In this document: piece after piece, positions 9,063-17,206 of the stretch | How the letters are laid out: each line of letters opens with the position of its first letter | Numbering within the stretch: the stretch's first letter is position 1 | Source of the DNA: Phycisphaerales bacterium | GTDB taxonomy: Bacteria; Planctomycetota; Phycisphaerae; Phycisphaerales; SM1A02 | Assembly: GCA_030749435.1 (NCBI GenBank) | Contig: JASMKH010000001.1 | Span: 96,238 to 160,237, forward strand | DNA length: 64,000 nt | Reading direction: 5' to 3' | Notes under the pieces: generated by a model | Databases searched by the model: none | Seen by the model: only the letters and a program-made list of their open reading frames with translations | Told to the model about the DNA's origin: nothing | Position numbers and translations under genes: made by a program

Positions 9063-10303
9063 CCGGTCCCCGCCTGGCACCAACGCTCGGATCTGATCGC
9101 ATCGAGTCGATCGATGTGCTTCGTGGTGTGGCTGTGCTCGGCATCCTGTTGATGAACGTCCGGACGTTCGCGCTGCCATCGGCGGCATACTCATCGCCTG
9201 TGCTGTGTGGCGGCGAGACTTCGATCGACATGGCGGTCTTCATGATTGTCGAGGCAGCGGCGTCGCTGAAGTTCATGGCCATCTTTTCCTTTCTCTTCGG
9301 TGTCGGTGTCGTGCTGTTCACGTCGAGGTTGGAGTCGCGATCCGGTCGGAGCGCAGGACTCTGGTATCGCCGCATGGTGTGGTTGCTGGTGATCGGTCTG
9401 GCCCATGCCTGGCTGCTCTGGTGGGGCGACATTCTGGTGGCCTATGCGCTGTGCGGGATGCTGGTGTATCCACTCCGCCGGCTGAGACCGTTGGCGCAGG
9501 CGGGAATCGGCGTGGGGCTGATGCTGGTGGGAACGGCGATCTGGTGGGGGCTTGGCGAAGCCATTGCGGTGGCTGAGTCGCAAGGCGCGATCGATGTCGC
9601 GGCGGAGTTCTCAACATCACCTGAACAGGTCGAAGCGGAGCGGGCGGCATGGCGGGGCTCCTGGCTGAAGCAGTCCGACGAGCGTCTCTCACTGGCCATC
9701 GGGCTGGAAACGGGGGTCTTTGCGATCTGGCTCCTTTGGCGGTGTGGAGGACTCATGCTTCTGGGAATGGCGTGCTACAAGTGGGGACTGTTCAGCCGCC
9801 AACTGCGTGGACGAGCACTTGGCTGGATGGCAGCGATCGGGGTTTGCGCAGGTGGGCCGCTGGTCGCGATCGGTCTCATGGCCAACGTCTCCAGTGATTG
9901 GGACGGGCTCGATGTGGCCTTTGGCAACAGTTTGTGGAACTACTGGGGAAGCCTCGGCGTCGCGGCCTTCTGGGCCGCCCTCGTCCTGCTTCTGGTCAGG
10001 GTTCGGGCGGCGGAAGGCGTGTGCCGTGTGGTGGCGTGTGTGGGCCGAATGGCGTTGACGAACTACCTGGCGCAAAGTGTGGTGTGCGGCGTCATCTTCT
10101 ACGGGTGGGGGTTCGGGTGGCATGGCGAGCTCGGATACGCATCCCAACTTCTGGTCGTGATCGGCGTCTGGTCGCTTCAATTCGTGTGGTCGCCCCTCTG
10201 GCTTCGTACCTTCCGGTTCGGTCCTGTGGAGTGGTTGTGGAGATCGCTCACGTATTGGCAACGGCAGCCGATGCGGCGCGGATCGTTACACTCCGAGGTG
10301 TGA
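9059..10303 (+). CDS. DUF418-family (YeiB-like) polytopic membrane protein
   Basis: The 414-residue protein starts with GTG overlapping the previous stop. RIESIDVLRGVAVLGILLMNVRTF is the hallmark opening of YeiB/DUF418 proteins, and FLFGVGVVLF, LLVIGLAHAWLLWWGDIL and VGRMALTNYLAQSVV match conserved family blocks. About ten membrane segments are visible. The family is related to membrane acyltransferase-like proteins, but its activity is not established. The stop overlaps the GTG of the following gene by GTGA. Confidence 0.9.
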   Translation: MTGPRLAPTLGSDRIESIDVLRGVAVLGILLMNVRTFALPSAAYSSPVLCGGETSIDMAVFMIVEAAASLKFMAIFSFLFGVGVVLFTSRLESRSGRSAGLWYRRMVWLLVIGLAHAWLLWWGDILVAYALCGMLVYPLRRLRPLAQAGIGVGLMLVGTAIWWGLGEAIAVAESQGAIDVAAEFSTSPEQVEAERAAWRGSWLKQSDERLSLAIGLETGVFAIWLLWRCGGLMLLGMACYKWGLFSRQLRGRALGWMAAIGVCAGGPLVAIGLMANVSSDWDGLDVAFGNSLWNYWGSLGVAAFWAALVLLLVRVRAAEGVCRVVACVGRMALTNYLAQSVVCGVIFYGWGFGWHGELGYASQLLVVIGVWSLQFVWSPLWLRTFRFGPVEWLWRSLTYWQRQPMRRGSLHSEV

Positions 10304-11049
10304 GCACCGTTTCGACATCACTGCGGGCCCTCTGCACGGACTTCTATGTCAACCAGCGAGTCGGCCTGACGCTGGATCTGCCGAGTCATCGCGAATCGGT
10401 GCTCGATCTGTTCGACCGGCTGCGGCGGGAAATGCCCGAACTCGATCGATTCCGGCGCTACGCCTCCGAACTCGCCCTCGAGTCCCCCGAGATCGCAGGC
10501 AGGTATGCCTGGGTCGCCTTGCAGCGGACCAGTGTTCGCAGCGGGTGGGTGAATCCGGATGATCTGGACAGCCCATATCGTCTGCATCGACTGCTGCTGG
10601 AGACGTCGCCGTACTTTCTGTCAATCACGCCGCTCGATATCGAGTGCATCGAACTCGTTTTCGGGTTTGACCTTGAGGTGGCCGGCGATCGCAACGAAGT
10701 CGTGTTCGATGCCTTGCTGGCGGGGTCGGCCATGGCGGAAGTGGTCGATCAGGGCCGTGAACATCTTGCGGACGTGCAGCCATTCATCGCGGTGTCACTG
10801 GACGAGGGCGGCCGAACCCAGGCCAGCGTGGAAGTGAAGACGCGGGGCGGCCACCGCGAAGGAGCGGCTGAAGCGGCGCCTGATCCGCTGAGCGTGTATC
10901 TGACGCTGCGGAGAAACGGCCCGTTCCGGGATCTCAAGGAACTGTCCGGGATCTTTGCGATGCTGGCTGGCCACGCCGAACGAATGGTGGAGCAGCGGGT
11001 CATTCCGAGCATTCTGATGCCGCTTCACGCGAGAATCGTGTCGGGGTGA
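10300..11049 (+). CDS. Unrecognised soluble protein, 249 aa
   Basis: I do not recognise this family. The GTG at 10300 overlaps the DUF418 stop (GTGA), giving a protein with no signal peptide or membrane segment. It begins with a mixed alpha/beta region (LTLDLPSHRESVLDLFDRLR), a conserved-looking WVNPDDLDSPYRLHRLLLE and ECIELVFGFDLEVAGDRNEVVFDALL, and ends with LTLRRNGPFRDLKELSGIFAMLAGHAERM. The regular, charged sequence and the coupling to its neighbour argue for a real gene. The upstream part of the same open frame (from 9898) is a shadow of DUF418 and should be ignored. Confidence 0.75.
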   Translation: MSTVSTSLRALCTDFYVNQRVGLTLDLPSHRESVLDLFDRLRREMPELDRFRRYASELALESPEIAGRYAWVALQRTSVRSGWVNPDDLDSPYRLHRLLLETSPYFLSITPLDIECIELVFGFDLEVAGDRNEVVFDALLAGSAMAEVVDQGREHLADVQPFIAVSLDEGGRTQASVEVKTRGGHREGAAEAAPDPLSVYLTLRRNGPFRDLKELSGIFAMLAGHAERMVEQRVIPSILMPLHARIVSG

Positions 11050-11067
11050 CTCCGTAAATGCAGTGTG

Positions 11068-12018
11068 TCAGCCGCGGCCGAGCATGTTGCGAACGTGCTC
11101 GGGATCTTCAACCTGCCTCGTGAGACAACTGAGTCTCGCGGTCTCAAGCACAATGGCTGCATTCAGTGAAATGGCGGGCGTGTCGCCGCCGGTGGCCATC
11201 CGTCGAAGATGCCAGCCGGCGAGCTCGCCCGCGTTCGCCTGACCTTCGGTCGGGGGGGCTTCCAGTGCCGCGCCATCAGGGTCCGTCCAGGACACGCCTT
11301 CGTCGGTGACGATGATGCGTCCGCCCTCTCCCAGGATGACGACGCGGCGAATCCAGGTGCCACCGCCATCGCTCACCGTGACCGATGCGGCCCGCTCCTG
11401 ACCGAATCGCATTGCTGCAGTGAGGTGCCCGCTTCGCTCGACCGTCGGGTCCGGAGAGATCGGAAGCAAACCGGCGTGGGCTGCCCAGATTTCGTCCGGG
11501 GCGCCCATGAGATGCGTCACGAGATCGAAGGCATCCAGGGCCAGCGCCGCGCGGGAGGTCTGATGGTCTCCGGCGGTCGAAGATACGTGGATGCAGTGAA
11601 CCGCGCCGAAGTCCTCCAGCGCGGAGGAGGCAGCCCTGAACGCTTCGCCCGAGCGGAGCAGTGGGATGAACACTGCGGGCATGCCTCCGTCGGGTTCGCT
11701 GAGGAGATCTGCGAGCGCCGCAGGCGGCGGGGCCGACGTGGCGACAGGCATCGCCGCACCGCGGGCCATTGAGCGGGTATCCGTATCGAGCATGCGGGGG
11801 GCGGCGAGCCAGGCGATGTCGGCATCGGCCTGCAGGACTTCCCGAACATCATTGGTGGAAGCGGCCCCGCCGAGTTGGTGGGCAAACGTGTCCGCCGCCT
11901 GCCGGTCCTGGCAACCGACGATGACTGGCTCAAGCACGACGTCGGCCGTGGGTCCGGCCACCGCTCGTTCCAGAAGGCGAAGCTGATTGTCGGCGGCCCA
12001 GATGGCGAGGCGTGGCAT
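11068..12018 (-). CDS. Gfo/Idh/MocA-like oxidoreductase-like protein (divergent)
   Basis: The 316-residue product opens MPRLAIWAADNQLRLLERAV, a degenerate version of the Rossmann start of Gfo/Idh/MocA proteins, followed by VVLEPVIVGCQDRQAADTFA and NDVREVLQADADIAWLAAP, matching the second and third strands. The C-terminal half has ALDAFDLVTHLMGAPDEIWA, VVILGEGGRIIVTDEG and ETARLSCLTRQVEDPEHVR, all resembling the second domain of the family. The usual GxGxxG is absent and no clear EKP motif is visible, so binding of NAD(P) is doubtful. It is convergent with the unrecognised gene before it and divergent from rnpB. Confidence 0.55.
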   Translation of the reverse strand: MPRLAIWAADNQLRLLERAVAGPTADVVLEPVIVGCQDRQAADTFAHQLGGAASTNDVREVLQADADIAWLAAPRMLDTDTRSMARGAAMPVATSAPPPAALADLLSEPDGGMPAVFIPLLRSGEAFRAASSALEDFGAVHCIHVSSTAGDHQTSRAALALDAFDLVTHLMGAPDEIWAAHAGLLPISPDPTVERSGHLTAAMRFGQERAASVTVSDGGGTWIRRVVILGEGGRIIVTDEGVSWTDPDGAALEAPPTEGQANAGELAGWHLRRMATGGDTPAISLNAAIVLETARLSCLTRQVEDPEHVRNMLGRG

Positions 12019-12079
12019 GGGTGGAGGATAGGGTCAATGAGGGTCGTCTGGCCATGCTCGGCTGGAAGGCATTCTGGTC

Positions 12080-12085
12080 TACAAT
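12080..12085 (+). promoter_or_regulatory. Candidate -10 box of rnpB (TACAAT)
   Basis: TACAAT lies 6 nt before the predicted 5' end of the RNase P RNA at 12092, the right distance for a sigma-70-type -10 element. No convincing TTGACA-like -35 is seen 16-18 nt upstream. Confidence 0.5.
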
Positions 12086-12091
12086 GGTGGG

Positions 12092-12475
12092 GTGGACAGG
12101 TGACCGCCGTTTCGTCATGCGGAGCGGAGGAAAGTCCGGACACGACAGGACACGGTGGTGGGTAACTCCCACCGGCTCGCGTTGGGCCAGGGAAAGTGCC
12201 ACAGAAACGATACCGCCCGCTGCGGCGGGTAAGGGTGAAATGGTGCGGTAAGAGCGCACCGCTCGACTGGTGACAGCCGAGGCAGGGCAAACCCCACCGC
12301 GTGCAAGCGCAAGCAGTCCTCGCGAGCAGCTTCGGTCGCTCGGCCCGTGGTCCGCGGGATGAGGACGGGTCGCGTGCTCGAGGCGTTCGGAGACGAGCGT
12401 CCTAGATGAATGGTCGCCGCCCAGCCGAGCCGTCAAGGACCGCGAGGCAGGGAACAGAATCCGGCTTATGTCCAC
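12092..12475 (+). ncRNA. rnpB: RNase P RNA, bacterial type A
   Basis: The catalytic RNA of RNase P, which matures tRNA 5' ends. The conserved cores are all present in order: GGAGGAAAGTCCGGAC near the 5' end, GTGCCACAGAAACGATACCG, the GGCAAACCCC segment, TAGATGAATGGTCGCC and the closing ACAGAATCCGGCTTATGTCC. The ends were set by helix P1: GTGGACA (12092-12098) pairs perfectly with TGTCCAC (12469-12475). The 384-nt length is typical for type A. Long open frames across it on both strands are artefacts of the GC-rich structured RNA. Confidence 0.97.
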
Positions 12476-12484
12476 AGACGAGCG

Positions 12485-12510
12485 TCGGGGCGGGTGAAAG
12501 CCCGCCCCGA
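12485..12510. terminator. Hairpin downstream of rnpB
   Basis: TCGGGGCGGG and CCCGCCCCGA form a perfect 10-bp stem with a 6-nt loop, starting 10 nt after the end of the RNase P RNA. The following TGGCCTTTGATT is only weakly T-rich. It is the likely end of the rnpB transcript. The rest of the gap to 12638 holds no other feature I can name. Confidence 0.65.
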
Positions 12511-12638
12511 TGGCCTTTGATTCCAACGCACCAATCCGAGGGCTCCATCCGCCGCCTGGCATCACAGCACGTACCGAACGGCCAGGCTGCAGTCGATTGG
12601 CACGCCGGAGGATCAATCGCCCTTCAGGGGTTGGGGGG

Positions 12639-14597
12639 CTACTCGCTGGCCTTGAGCGTCACCGGGAGATGCACCCGCTCGCCGCCCCGCTCGATGGTGA
12701 TCGTGACGGCATCGCCCGGCTCGTGGCCCCGCAGGTGCTTCATGAGGTCGGCCCCTCCGTCGATCGCCTCGCCGTCCCAAGCCACGATGATGTCGCCTGC
12801 CTTGAGGCCTGCCTCAGCGGCGCTCGTGCCCTCAGTGACGCCATCGATCAGCACGCCCGGCTCGTCCGCTGTGGTGTACGAGGGCATGACGCCAAGCCGA
12901 ACGCGGCTTCCCGATTGCCGTGCTGGTGTTCCGGACGTGGACTCGACAAAGGTGAGTGTTGACTTCTCGTGCATCGTCTCAAGCAGGATGCGCTCACACA
13001 AGTCGATGATGCGGGCGGTGCCTTCCGGGTTGACCCGCGATGCGATGTCTCGAGGCGTGTGGTAGTCGTCATGAATCCCCGTAAAGAAGAAGAGCACCGG
13101 AACGTTCGCGCGGTAAAAGTTGGAGTGGTCCGAGGGGCCCAGACCGCTGGGCGTCGTCTTTACGGTGAGTCCCGTCGGCTCGACCAGCCGCGGGAGCATT
13201 TCATCGAATTCTGCCGCCGTGCCCGTCCCGGAGAGCGCGACGGTACCGCCACGGAGGCGGCCCATCATGTCCAGGTTGAGCATGAAGTTCGTGCGATCCA
13301 GATCCATCGGCGGGTTGGCGATGAAGTGCCGAGATCCGTGGAGTCCTGCTTCTTCACCGCCGAAGAAGGCGACGATGGCTGATCGCCTTGCCGCCTCGTC
13401 GCTCGCGGCGCCGGTGGCGAGGCGGTCAGCCAGCACGAGCAGCGCGCCGATTCCGGAGGCGTTGTCGTCGGCTCCGGGGTGCACCCGATCGTCTTCGGGG
13501 GTGCGTGAGCCGGTGTAGCCGTGGCCGAGATGGTCGTAATGTCCGCCAAGGACGACCCATTGGTCCTTGAGTGATCCGTGCCCCGGAATGATCCCGGCCA
13601 CGTTCCATGTGTCATATGCGGGGGGTTCGACATCCGTCGTGATCTGAATGGTCCGATCGCCGCCAAAGTGAATCACGTCGCCTTCCGGTGTGTCCAGCGC
13701 GTTGGCGGATGCCTGCAGTTCCGGCAGCGTCGTTGCGCCGCTTGAGGCATGGGCCACCAACTGCGCGGCCGTATCCGGAGCCACATGCAGCACCGGGATG
13801 TCGGTCGACGGGCCGAATCCGACCGAGGATGCAGGCGTCTCGAGCCCGGTAGATCCATGGGCCGTGTCCGGATTGACCAGCAGAATCGCCGCGGCACCCC
13901 GGTCTGCGATCGCAGTGAGTTTCCCCCGCAGTCCGCTGTGCCTTGAGAAGTCCCCCGGTGTCCAGCGGCTCTCACCGTCCGCGTCAAGGGGCTCATAGCG
14001 CAGCAGCAGCACGACCCGGCCGGTGAAGTCATCCCCGTGGTCGAACGATGAGTAGCCCTCGCGTCCAGACTCGATGCCGTATCCGGCGAAACTCAGTGGC
14101 AGATTGAGGTCTCCGCTTCCGCTGGGGGCCAACACCTCGAAGTCCACACCGCGTTGCCCGGTCGAATCACCAAATGAAAACTCCGCAGCACGCACCTCTG
14201 GAGCCGTGCCTCGCAGGGAGAACGAGAGCGGCTGCAGCCACGAGGCTGATCCCGTCGCGTCCGTAAAGGCTGGCTCAAGACCTGAACGACTGAGATTCCA
14301 GGCGATGTACTCGGTCGTCAGTGCATCGCCGCGACTTCCAGGACGGCGACCTCCAAACCAGGGGTTGGCCAACGTCTGGACGTGCTGGTACCAGACGGCG
14401 GCGTCCGGATCGAGGCCCTCGAAGTACCCCGCCAGGTCGAACTCGGACGGGTCCCATTCCGGGGCGAAACCGGCGATGCCCTCGTGGTTGGGAACGACCT
14501 CGCCGCCACCAGCATCGTCGGCCCCGGTGGCCACCGTGGTGACGGCAAGAACACACAAGAGACTGGCAACGCAGCGTCGCATGGTCCGTTTCTCCAT
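12639..14597 (-). CDS. Exported M28-family metallopeptidase with PA and PDZ domains
   Basis: From the ATG at 14597 (GAGG about 8 nt upstream) the product is 652 residues: a signal peptide (MRRCVASLLCVLAVTTVATGA), a PA-like insert (about 140-270), the M28 zinc peptidase domain (about 300-520) and a C-terminal PDZ domain (about 560-650). Zinc ligands are visible in GGHYDHLG, HPGADDNASG, FFGGEEAGLHGS, LNLDMMGR and HDDYHTPRD. The PDZ part reads GVLIDGVTEGTSAAEAGLKAGDIIV. It is probably an aminopeptidase outside the cytoplasm. It lies 56 nt downstream of pgpA and may share its transcript. Confidence 0.92.
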   Translation of the reverse strand: MEKRTMRRCVASLLCVLAVTTVATGADDAGGGEVVPNHEGIAGFAPEWDPSEFDLAGYFEGLDPDAAVWYQHVQTLANPWFGGRRPGSRGDALTTEYIAWNLSRSGLEPAFTDATGSASWLQPLSFSLRGTAPEVRAAEFSFGDSTGQRGVDFEVLAPSGSGDLNLPLSFAGYGIESGREGYSSFDHGDDFTGRVVLLLRYEPLDADGESRWTPGDFSRHSGLRGKLTAIADRGAAAILLVNPDTAHGSTGLETPASSVGFGPSTDIPVLHVAPDTAAQLVAHASSGATTLPELQASANALDTPEGDVIHFGGDRTIQITTDVEPPAYDTWNVAGIIPGHGSLKDQWVVLGGHYDHLGHGYTGSRTPEDDRVHPGADDNASGIGALLVLADRLATGAASDEAARRSAIVAFFGGEEAGLHGSRHFIANPPMDLDRTNFMLNLDMMGRLRGGTVALSGTGTAAEFDEMLPRLVEPTGLTVKTTPSGLGPSDHSNFYRANVPVLFFFTGIHDDYHTPRDIASRVNPEGTARIIDLCERILLETMHEKSTLTFVESTSGTPARQSGSRVRLGVMPSYTTADEPGVLIDGVTEGTSAAEAGLKAGDIIVAWDGEAIDGGADLMKHLRGHEPGDAVTITIERGGERVHLPVTLKASE

Positions 14598-14653
14598 GAA
14601 AGGGGCCTCGCATGGTACCGGGCGATTCGACAGGAACCGGGACAGGACAATGA

Positions 14654-15136
14654 TCACGTCAGCAGCAGCACGAGCCATCCCACGCCCGCAGCGGCGAGTC
14701 CTGCCAACAGGTCGTCGACCAGGACGCCCCATCCTCGCGGAAGCCGCTGACTGGCACCGATGGGGGGCGGCTTCGTGATGTCGAAGACGCGAAACGCCAG
14801 GAACACGATCCCGCTCTGCGCGAGCGGCCACCACGGATCCGCGCCATCCACCGCCCACGGCATGAGCAGCAGGGCCAGTGACATCCCCGCCACCTCGTCG
14901 CACACCACCTCGCCGGGATCGGTCCGACCGAAATAGGACGCATACCACGGGGCGAGCAGAATCGAACTGGCGGTTCCACCGACTAGGAGCGCTGCCATGA
15001 CGCCGACGACCGCGTACTCGCCCAACGAGGCGAGGCCTGCGGCCAGGAGTGCCGGGGGCAATGATCCCCACGTGCCGGGCGCGGGCCTGAGCAGGCCGAG
15101 CCCACCGGCGGTGGCGAGCAGGAGACGGCCGTTCAT
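14654..15136 (-). CDS. pgpA: Phosphatidylglycerophosphatase A
   Basis: The 160-residue membrane protein carries the PgpA signature: GGLGLLRPAPGTWGSL near the N-terminus, DPGEVVCDEVAGMSLAL in the middle and FRVFDITKPPPIGASQRLPRG...VDDLLAG towards the end. The conserved Asp/Glu residues in CDEVAG and VDDLLAG belong to the active site. It removes phosphate from phosphatidylglycerophosphate to make phosphatidylglycerol, the step right after PgsA. Its ATG overlaps the pgsA stop by 4 nt (ATGA), which fixes the start and implies coupled translation. Confidence 0.95.
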   Translation of the reverse strand: MNGRLLLATAGGLGLLRPAPGTWGSLPPALLAAGLASLGEYAVVGVMAALLVGGTASSILLAPWYASYFGRTDPGEVVCDEVAGMSLALLLMPWAVDGADPWWPLAQSGIVFLAFRVFDITKPPPIGASQRLPRGWGVLVDDLLAGLAAAGVGWLVLLLT

Positions 15137-15777
15137 GCCTGATCGGCGCCGCGAAGAAGGCGTGGAATCGCAGCCAGATAGGGGAGGCCCGAAGCGACCG
15201 TCACCGCAACGGCCGCCCACATGAGTCCTCGAATCGCCCACGCCGACCAGGCATGGGTGCTCGGCGGCGCGACGATGATCAGCGTCATGGTGACCGGGAT
15301 GGCGACGGACTGCACCACCATTTTGGCCTTGCCGCTCCACTTCGCGCCGAATGCCGTTCCGCTGGCTTCGGCCATTCCGCGAATGCTCGTGACGAACAGT
15401 TCCCGGGCGATGACGATCACCACCATCCAGGGCGTCAGTGCCGATGCAGTTGCCACCAGGTGTGACCCGCCTGTCCACTCCGGCACCAGAAACCGCGGGC
15501 CAGCCAGACAGATCATTGCTCCGAGAACCAGCAACTTGTCGCAGAAGGGGTCCATGACCCGGCCGAACCCGGTGACCACCTCCCAGCGGCGAGCGAGGTG
15601 CCCGTCGAGGAAGTCCGTCGCAGCAGCGATGACGAAGAGCACCGTGGCCACGACGAGCCATGCCTCGCCGTCGTTCGGGTAGCGGTACAGGCTGATGGAT
15701 ACGAAGAACATGACGGCCATCAGACCCCTCGCCATGGTGAGCAGGTTCGGGATGTGGCGACGCACGCTGTGTGGCAT
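15133..15777 (-). CDS. pgsA: CDP-diacylglycerol-glycerol-3-phosphate 3-phosphatidyltransferase
   Basis: The 214-residue product starts at the ATG at 15777 (MPHSVRRHIPNLLTMAR), with AGGA about 10 nt before it; the frame upstream to 15888 is not protein-like. The CDP-alcohol phosphotransferase motif DFLDGHLARRWEVVTGFG plus RVMDPFCDK fits D-G-x2-A-R-x8-G-x3-D-x3-D. IPNLLTMAR and WMVVIVIARELFVTSIRG are typical of PgsA. It makes phosphatidylglycerophosphate at the inner membrane. Together with pgpA it covers phosphatidylglycerol synthesis. It is divergent from nuoJ. Confidence 0.95.
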   Translation of the reverse strand: MPHSVRRHIPNLLTMARGLMAVMFFVSISLYRYPNDGEAWLVVATVLFVIAAATDFLDGHLARRWEVVTGFGRVMDPFCDKLLVLGAMICLAGPRFLVPEWTGGSHLVATASALTPWMVVIVIARELFVTSIRGMAEASGTAFGAKWSGKAKMVVQSVAIPVTMTLIIVAPPSTHAWSAWAIRGLMWAAVAVTVASGLPYLAAIPRLLRGADQA

Positions 15778-15950
15778 TGGCGGGATCCTACTCGCTTGCC
15801 CGGATTGGGCCGTGAAACCGCCTTGCCGCGATCGCACGGGGGCTCTATCTTCCGCGTCTTCACGCCGCCGGATCCCGCCAGAGACCATGTGAGGATCCCC
15901 CAGATCGACGCATCCCAGGCGATTCCCCTCGCCGCATCACAAGGCCTCGG

Positions 15951-16877
15951 ATGGATCTCCTCCTGCCCTACATCGCTACCGCAGTGGCGGCCGTTGGACT
16001 GCTGATGGTGCTCTCCTCAAGCGCCGCTCCGGTTCGCGCGGGGGGAGGCGTGTTGGGGTTGGCCGGGCTGGTCTGGTTGTTCATCCTTGCTTCGACGCTT
16101 CCCGGCGGTGTCGGCGATGTGGCGAGCGAAGTGTTCTTCCTCGTCTTCGCCGCGATGGCTGTGGCCGCCGCGGTGCAGATGATTCGCTCGCCGCGGCCGG
16201 TCTATTCGGCCCTGTTCTTCGTCCTCGTGGTGATGAGCGTGTGCGGCATGCTGGTCATGATGGAGGCCTTCTTCATGGCCTTCGCGCTGGTCATCGTCTA
16301 TGCCGGCGCCATTCTCATTACCTACATGTTCGTGCTCATGCTGGCCCAGCAGGCTTCCGAGCCATCCAATCAGGGCGAGACGCCGGAGTACGACCGCAGC
16401 CCCCGCGACCCGGTCGCCGCCGTCTGCCTCGCTGCCCTGTTCATGGGCATCGTTGTCAACGTGACCTTCACCGGACTGACTGACCTGGCACCAGCGGCGA
16501 CGAATGCGGACCGACTTCAGGCCGACGCCGCGCTGCTGAGCATGCTCCCACGCGAAGTGCGGCGGCAGGTCGGGGACGGCGTGGTGCTCCCCGAGTCGCT
16601 CGAGGGGCAGATTGCCGTGCAAGGCGACGGGCTCGTGCTTCACGCAGACTCGGCCACCGGTGAACCGCTGCGGCTTGCACTGGAGTCTCCGGGCAACACC
16701 TCGCACGTTGGATGGAGTTTGGTGGCCAGTTTTCCTGCCAGTCTTGAATTGGCTGGCGTCATTCTGTTGATGGCGATGTTCGGGGCAGTCGTGCTGGCCC
16801 GCCGCCAGATCGATCACGCCGAAGAAGACCTTGCTTCAGCCATGGCTGCGCCGGAGTCATCGGAGGCGGACGAGTGA
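15951..16877 (+). CDS. nuoJ: NADH-quinone oxidoreductase subunit J, long form
   Basis: NuoJ is a membrane-arm subunit of respiratory complex I. The core is clear: EVFFLVFAAMAVAAAVQMI, PVYSALFFVLVVMSVCGMLVMMEAFFMAFALVIVYAGAI and TYMFVLMLAQQ, the last including the pi-bulge region of helix 3. At 308 residues it is much longer than the usual 165-200. The extra roughly 80 residues lie between the fourth and last membrane helix (about residues 185-262, RLQADAALLSMLPREVRRQ and on) and are predicted to face the outside. It opens a nuoJKLMN cluster with 1-4-nt overlaps at every junction. Confidence 0.95.
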   Translation: MDLLLPYIATAVAAVGLLMVLSSSAAPVRAGGGVLGLAGLVWLFILASTLPGGVGDVASEVFFLVFAAMAVAAAVQMIRSPRPVYSALFFVLVVMSVCGMLVMMEAFFMAFALVIVYAGAILITYMFVLMLAQQASEPSNQGETPEYDRSPRDPVAAVCLAALFMGIVVNVTFTGLTDLAPAATNADRLQADAALLSMLPREVRRQVGDGVVLPESLEGQIAVQGDGLVLHADSATGEPLRLALESPGNTSHVGWSLVASFPASLELAGVILLMAMFGAVVLARRQIDHAEEDLASAMAAPESSEADE

Positions 16878-17206
16878 TGAACCTCCTGGCTGCCACGATG
16901 GGATCGGTTTCGCTCGCACACGCCCTGCTGCTCAGTGGCGTACTCATGGCGATCGGCATCGCCGGGTTCGTCTCTCGCCGCAACCTGATCGTGATGTTCC
17001 TCTGCACCGAGTTGATGTTCCAGGCCGTGGTGGTGGCCATGGTGGCCTTCGGCCGGTGGTACTGGGACTTCTCGGGGCAGGTGTTCGTGATCTTCATTCT
17101 GACCGTTGCTGCCGCCGAAGCCGCGCTCGCGCTCGCGCTGGTCGTGCTGCTGCACCGCCGCCGTGCCACGCTGGACGCTGACGCATGGACGGAGCTTCGC
17201 GAATGA
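16877..17206 (+). CDS. nuoK: NADH-quinone oxidoreductase subunit K
   Basis: NuoK (109 residues, normal size) has three membrane helices; HALLLSGVLMAIGIAGFVSRRNLIVMFLCTELMFQA contains the conserved membrane Glu in CTELMFQ, and ILTVAAAEAALALALVV holds the second conserved Glu. These carboxylates belong to the proton-transfer path. The ATG at 16877 overlaps the nuoJ stop by one base (TGATG); a GTG at 16874 could also serve and would add one residue. Its stop overlaps the nuoL ATG. Confidence 0.96.
   Translation: MNLLAATMGSVSLAHALLLSGVLMAIGIAGFVSRRNLIVMFLCTELMFQAVVVAMVAFGRWYWDFSGQVFVIFILTVAAAEAALALALVVLLHRRRATLDADAWTELRE

Noticed and set aside
11930..12616. Protein-coding frames across the RNase P RNA on both strands
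   Set aside because: They overlap conserved RNase P core motifs and show no protein-like composition; open frames are expected in GC-rich structured RNA.
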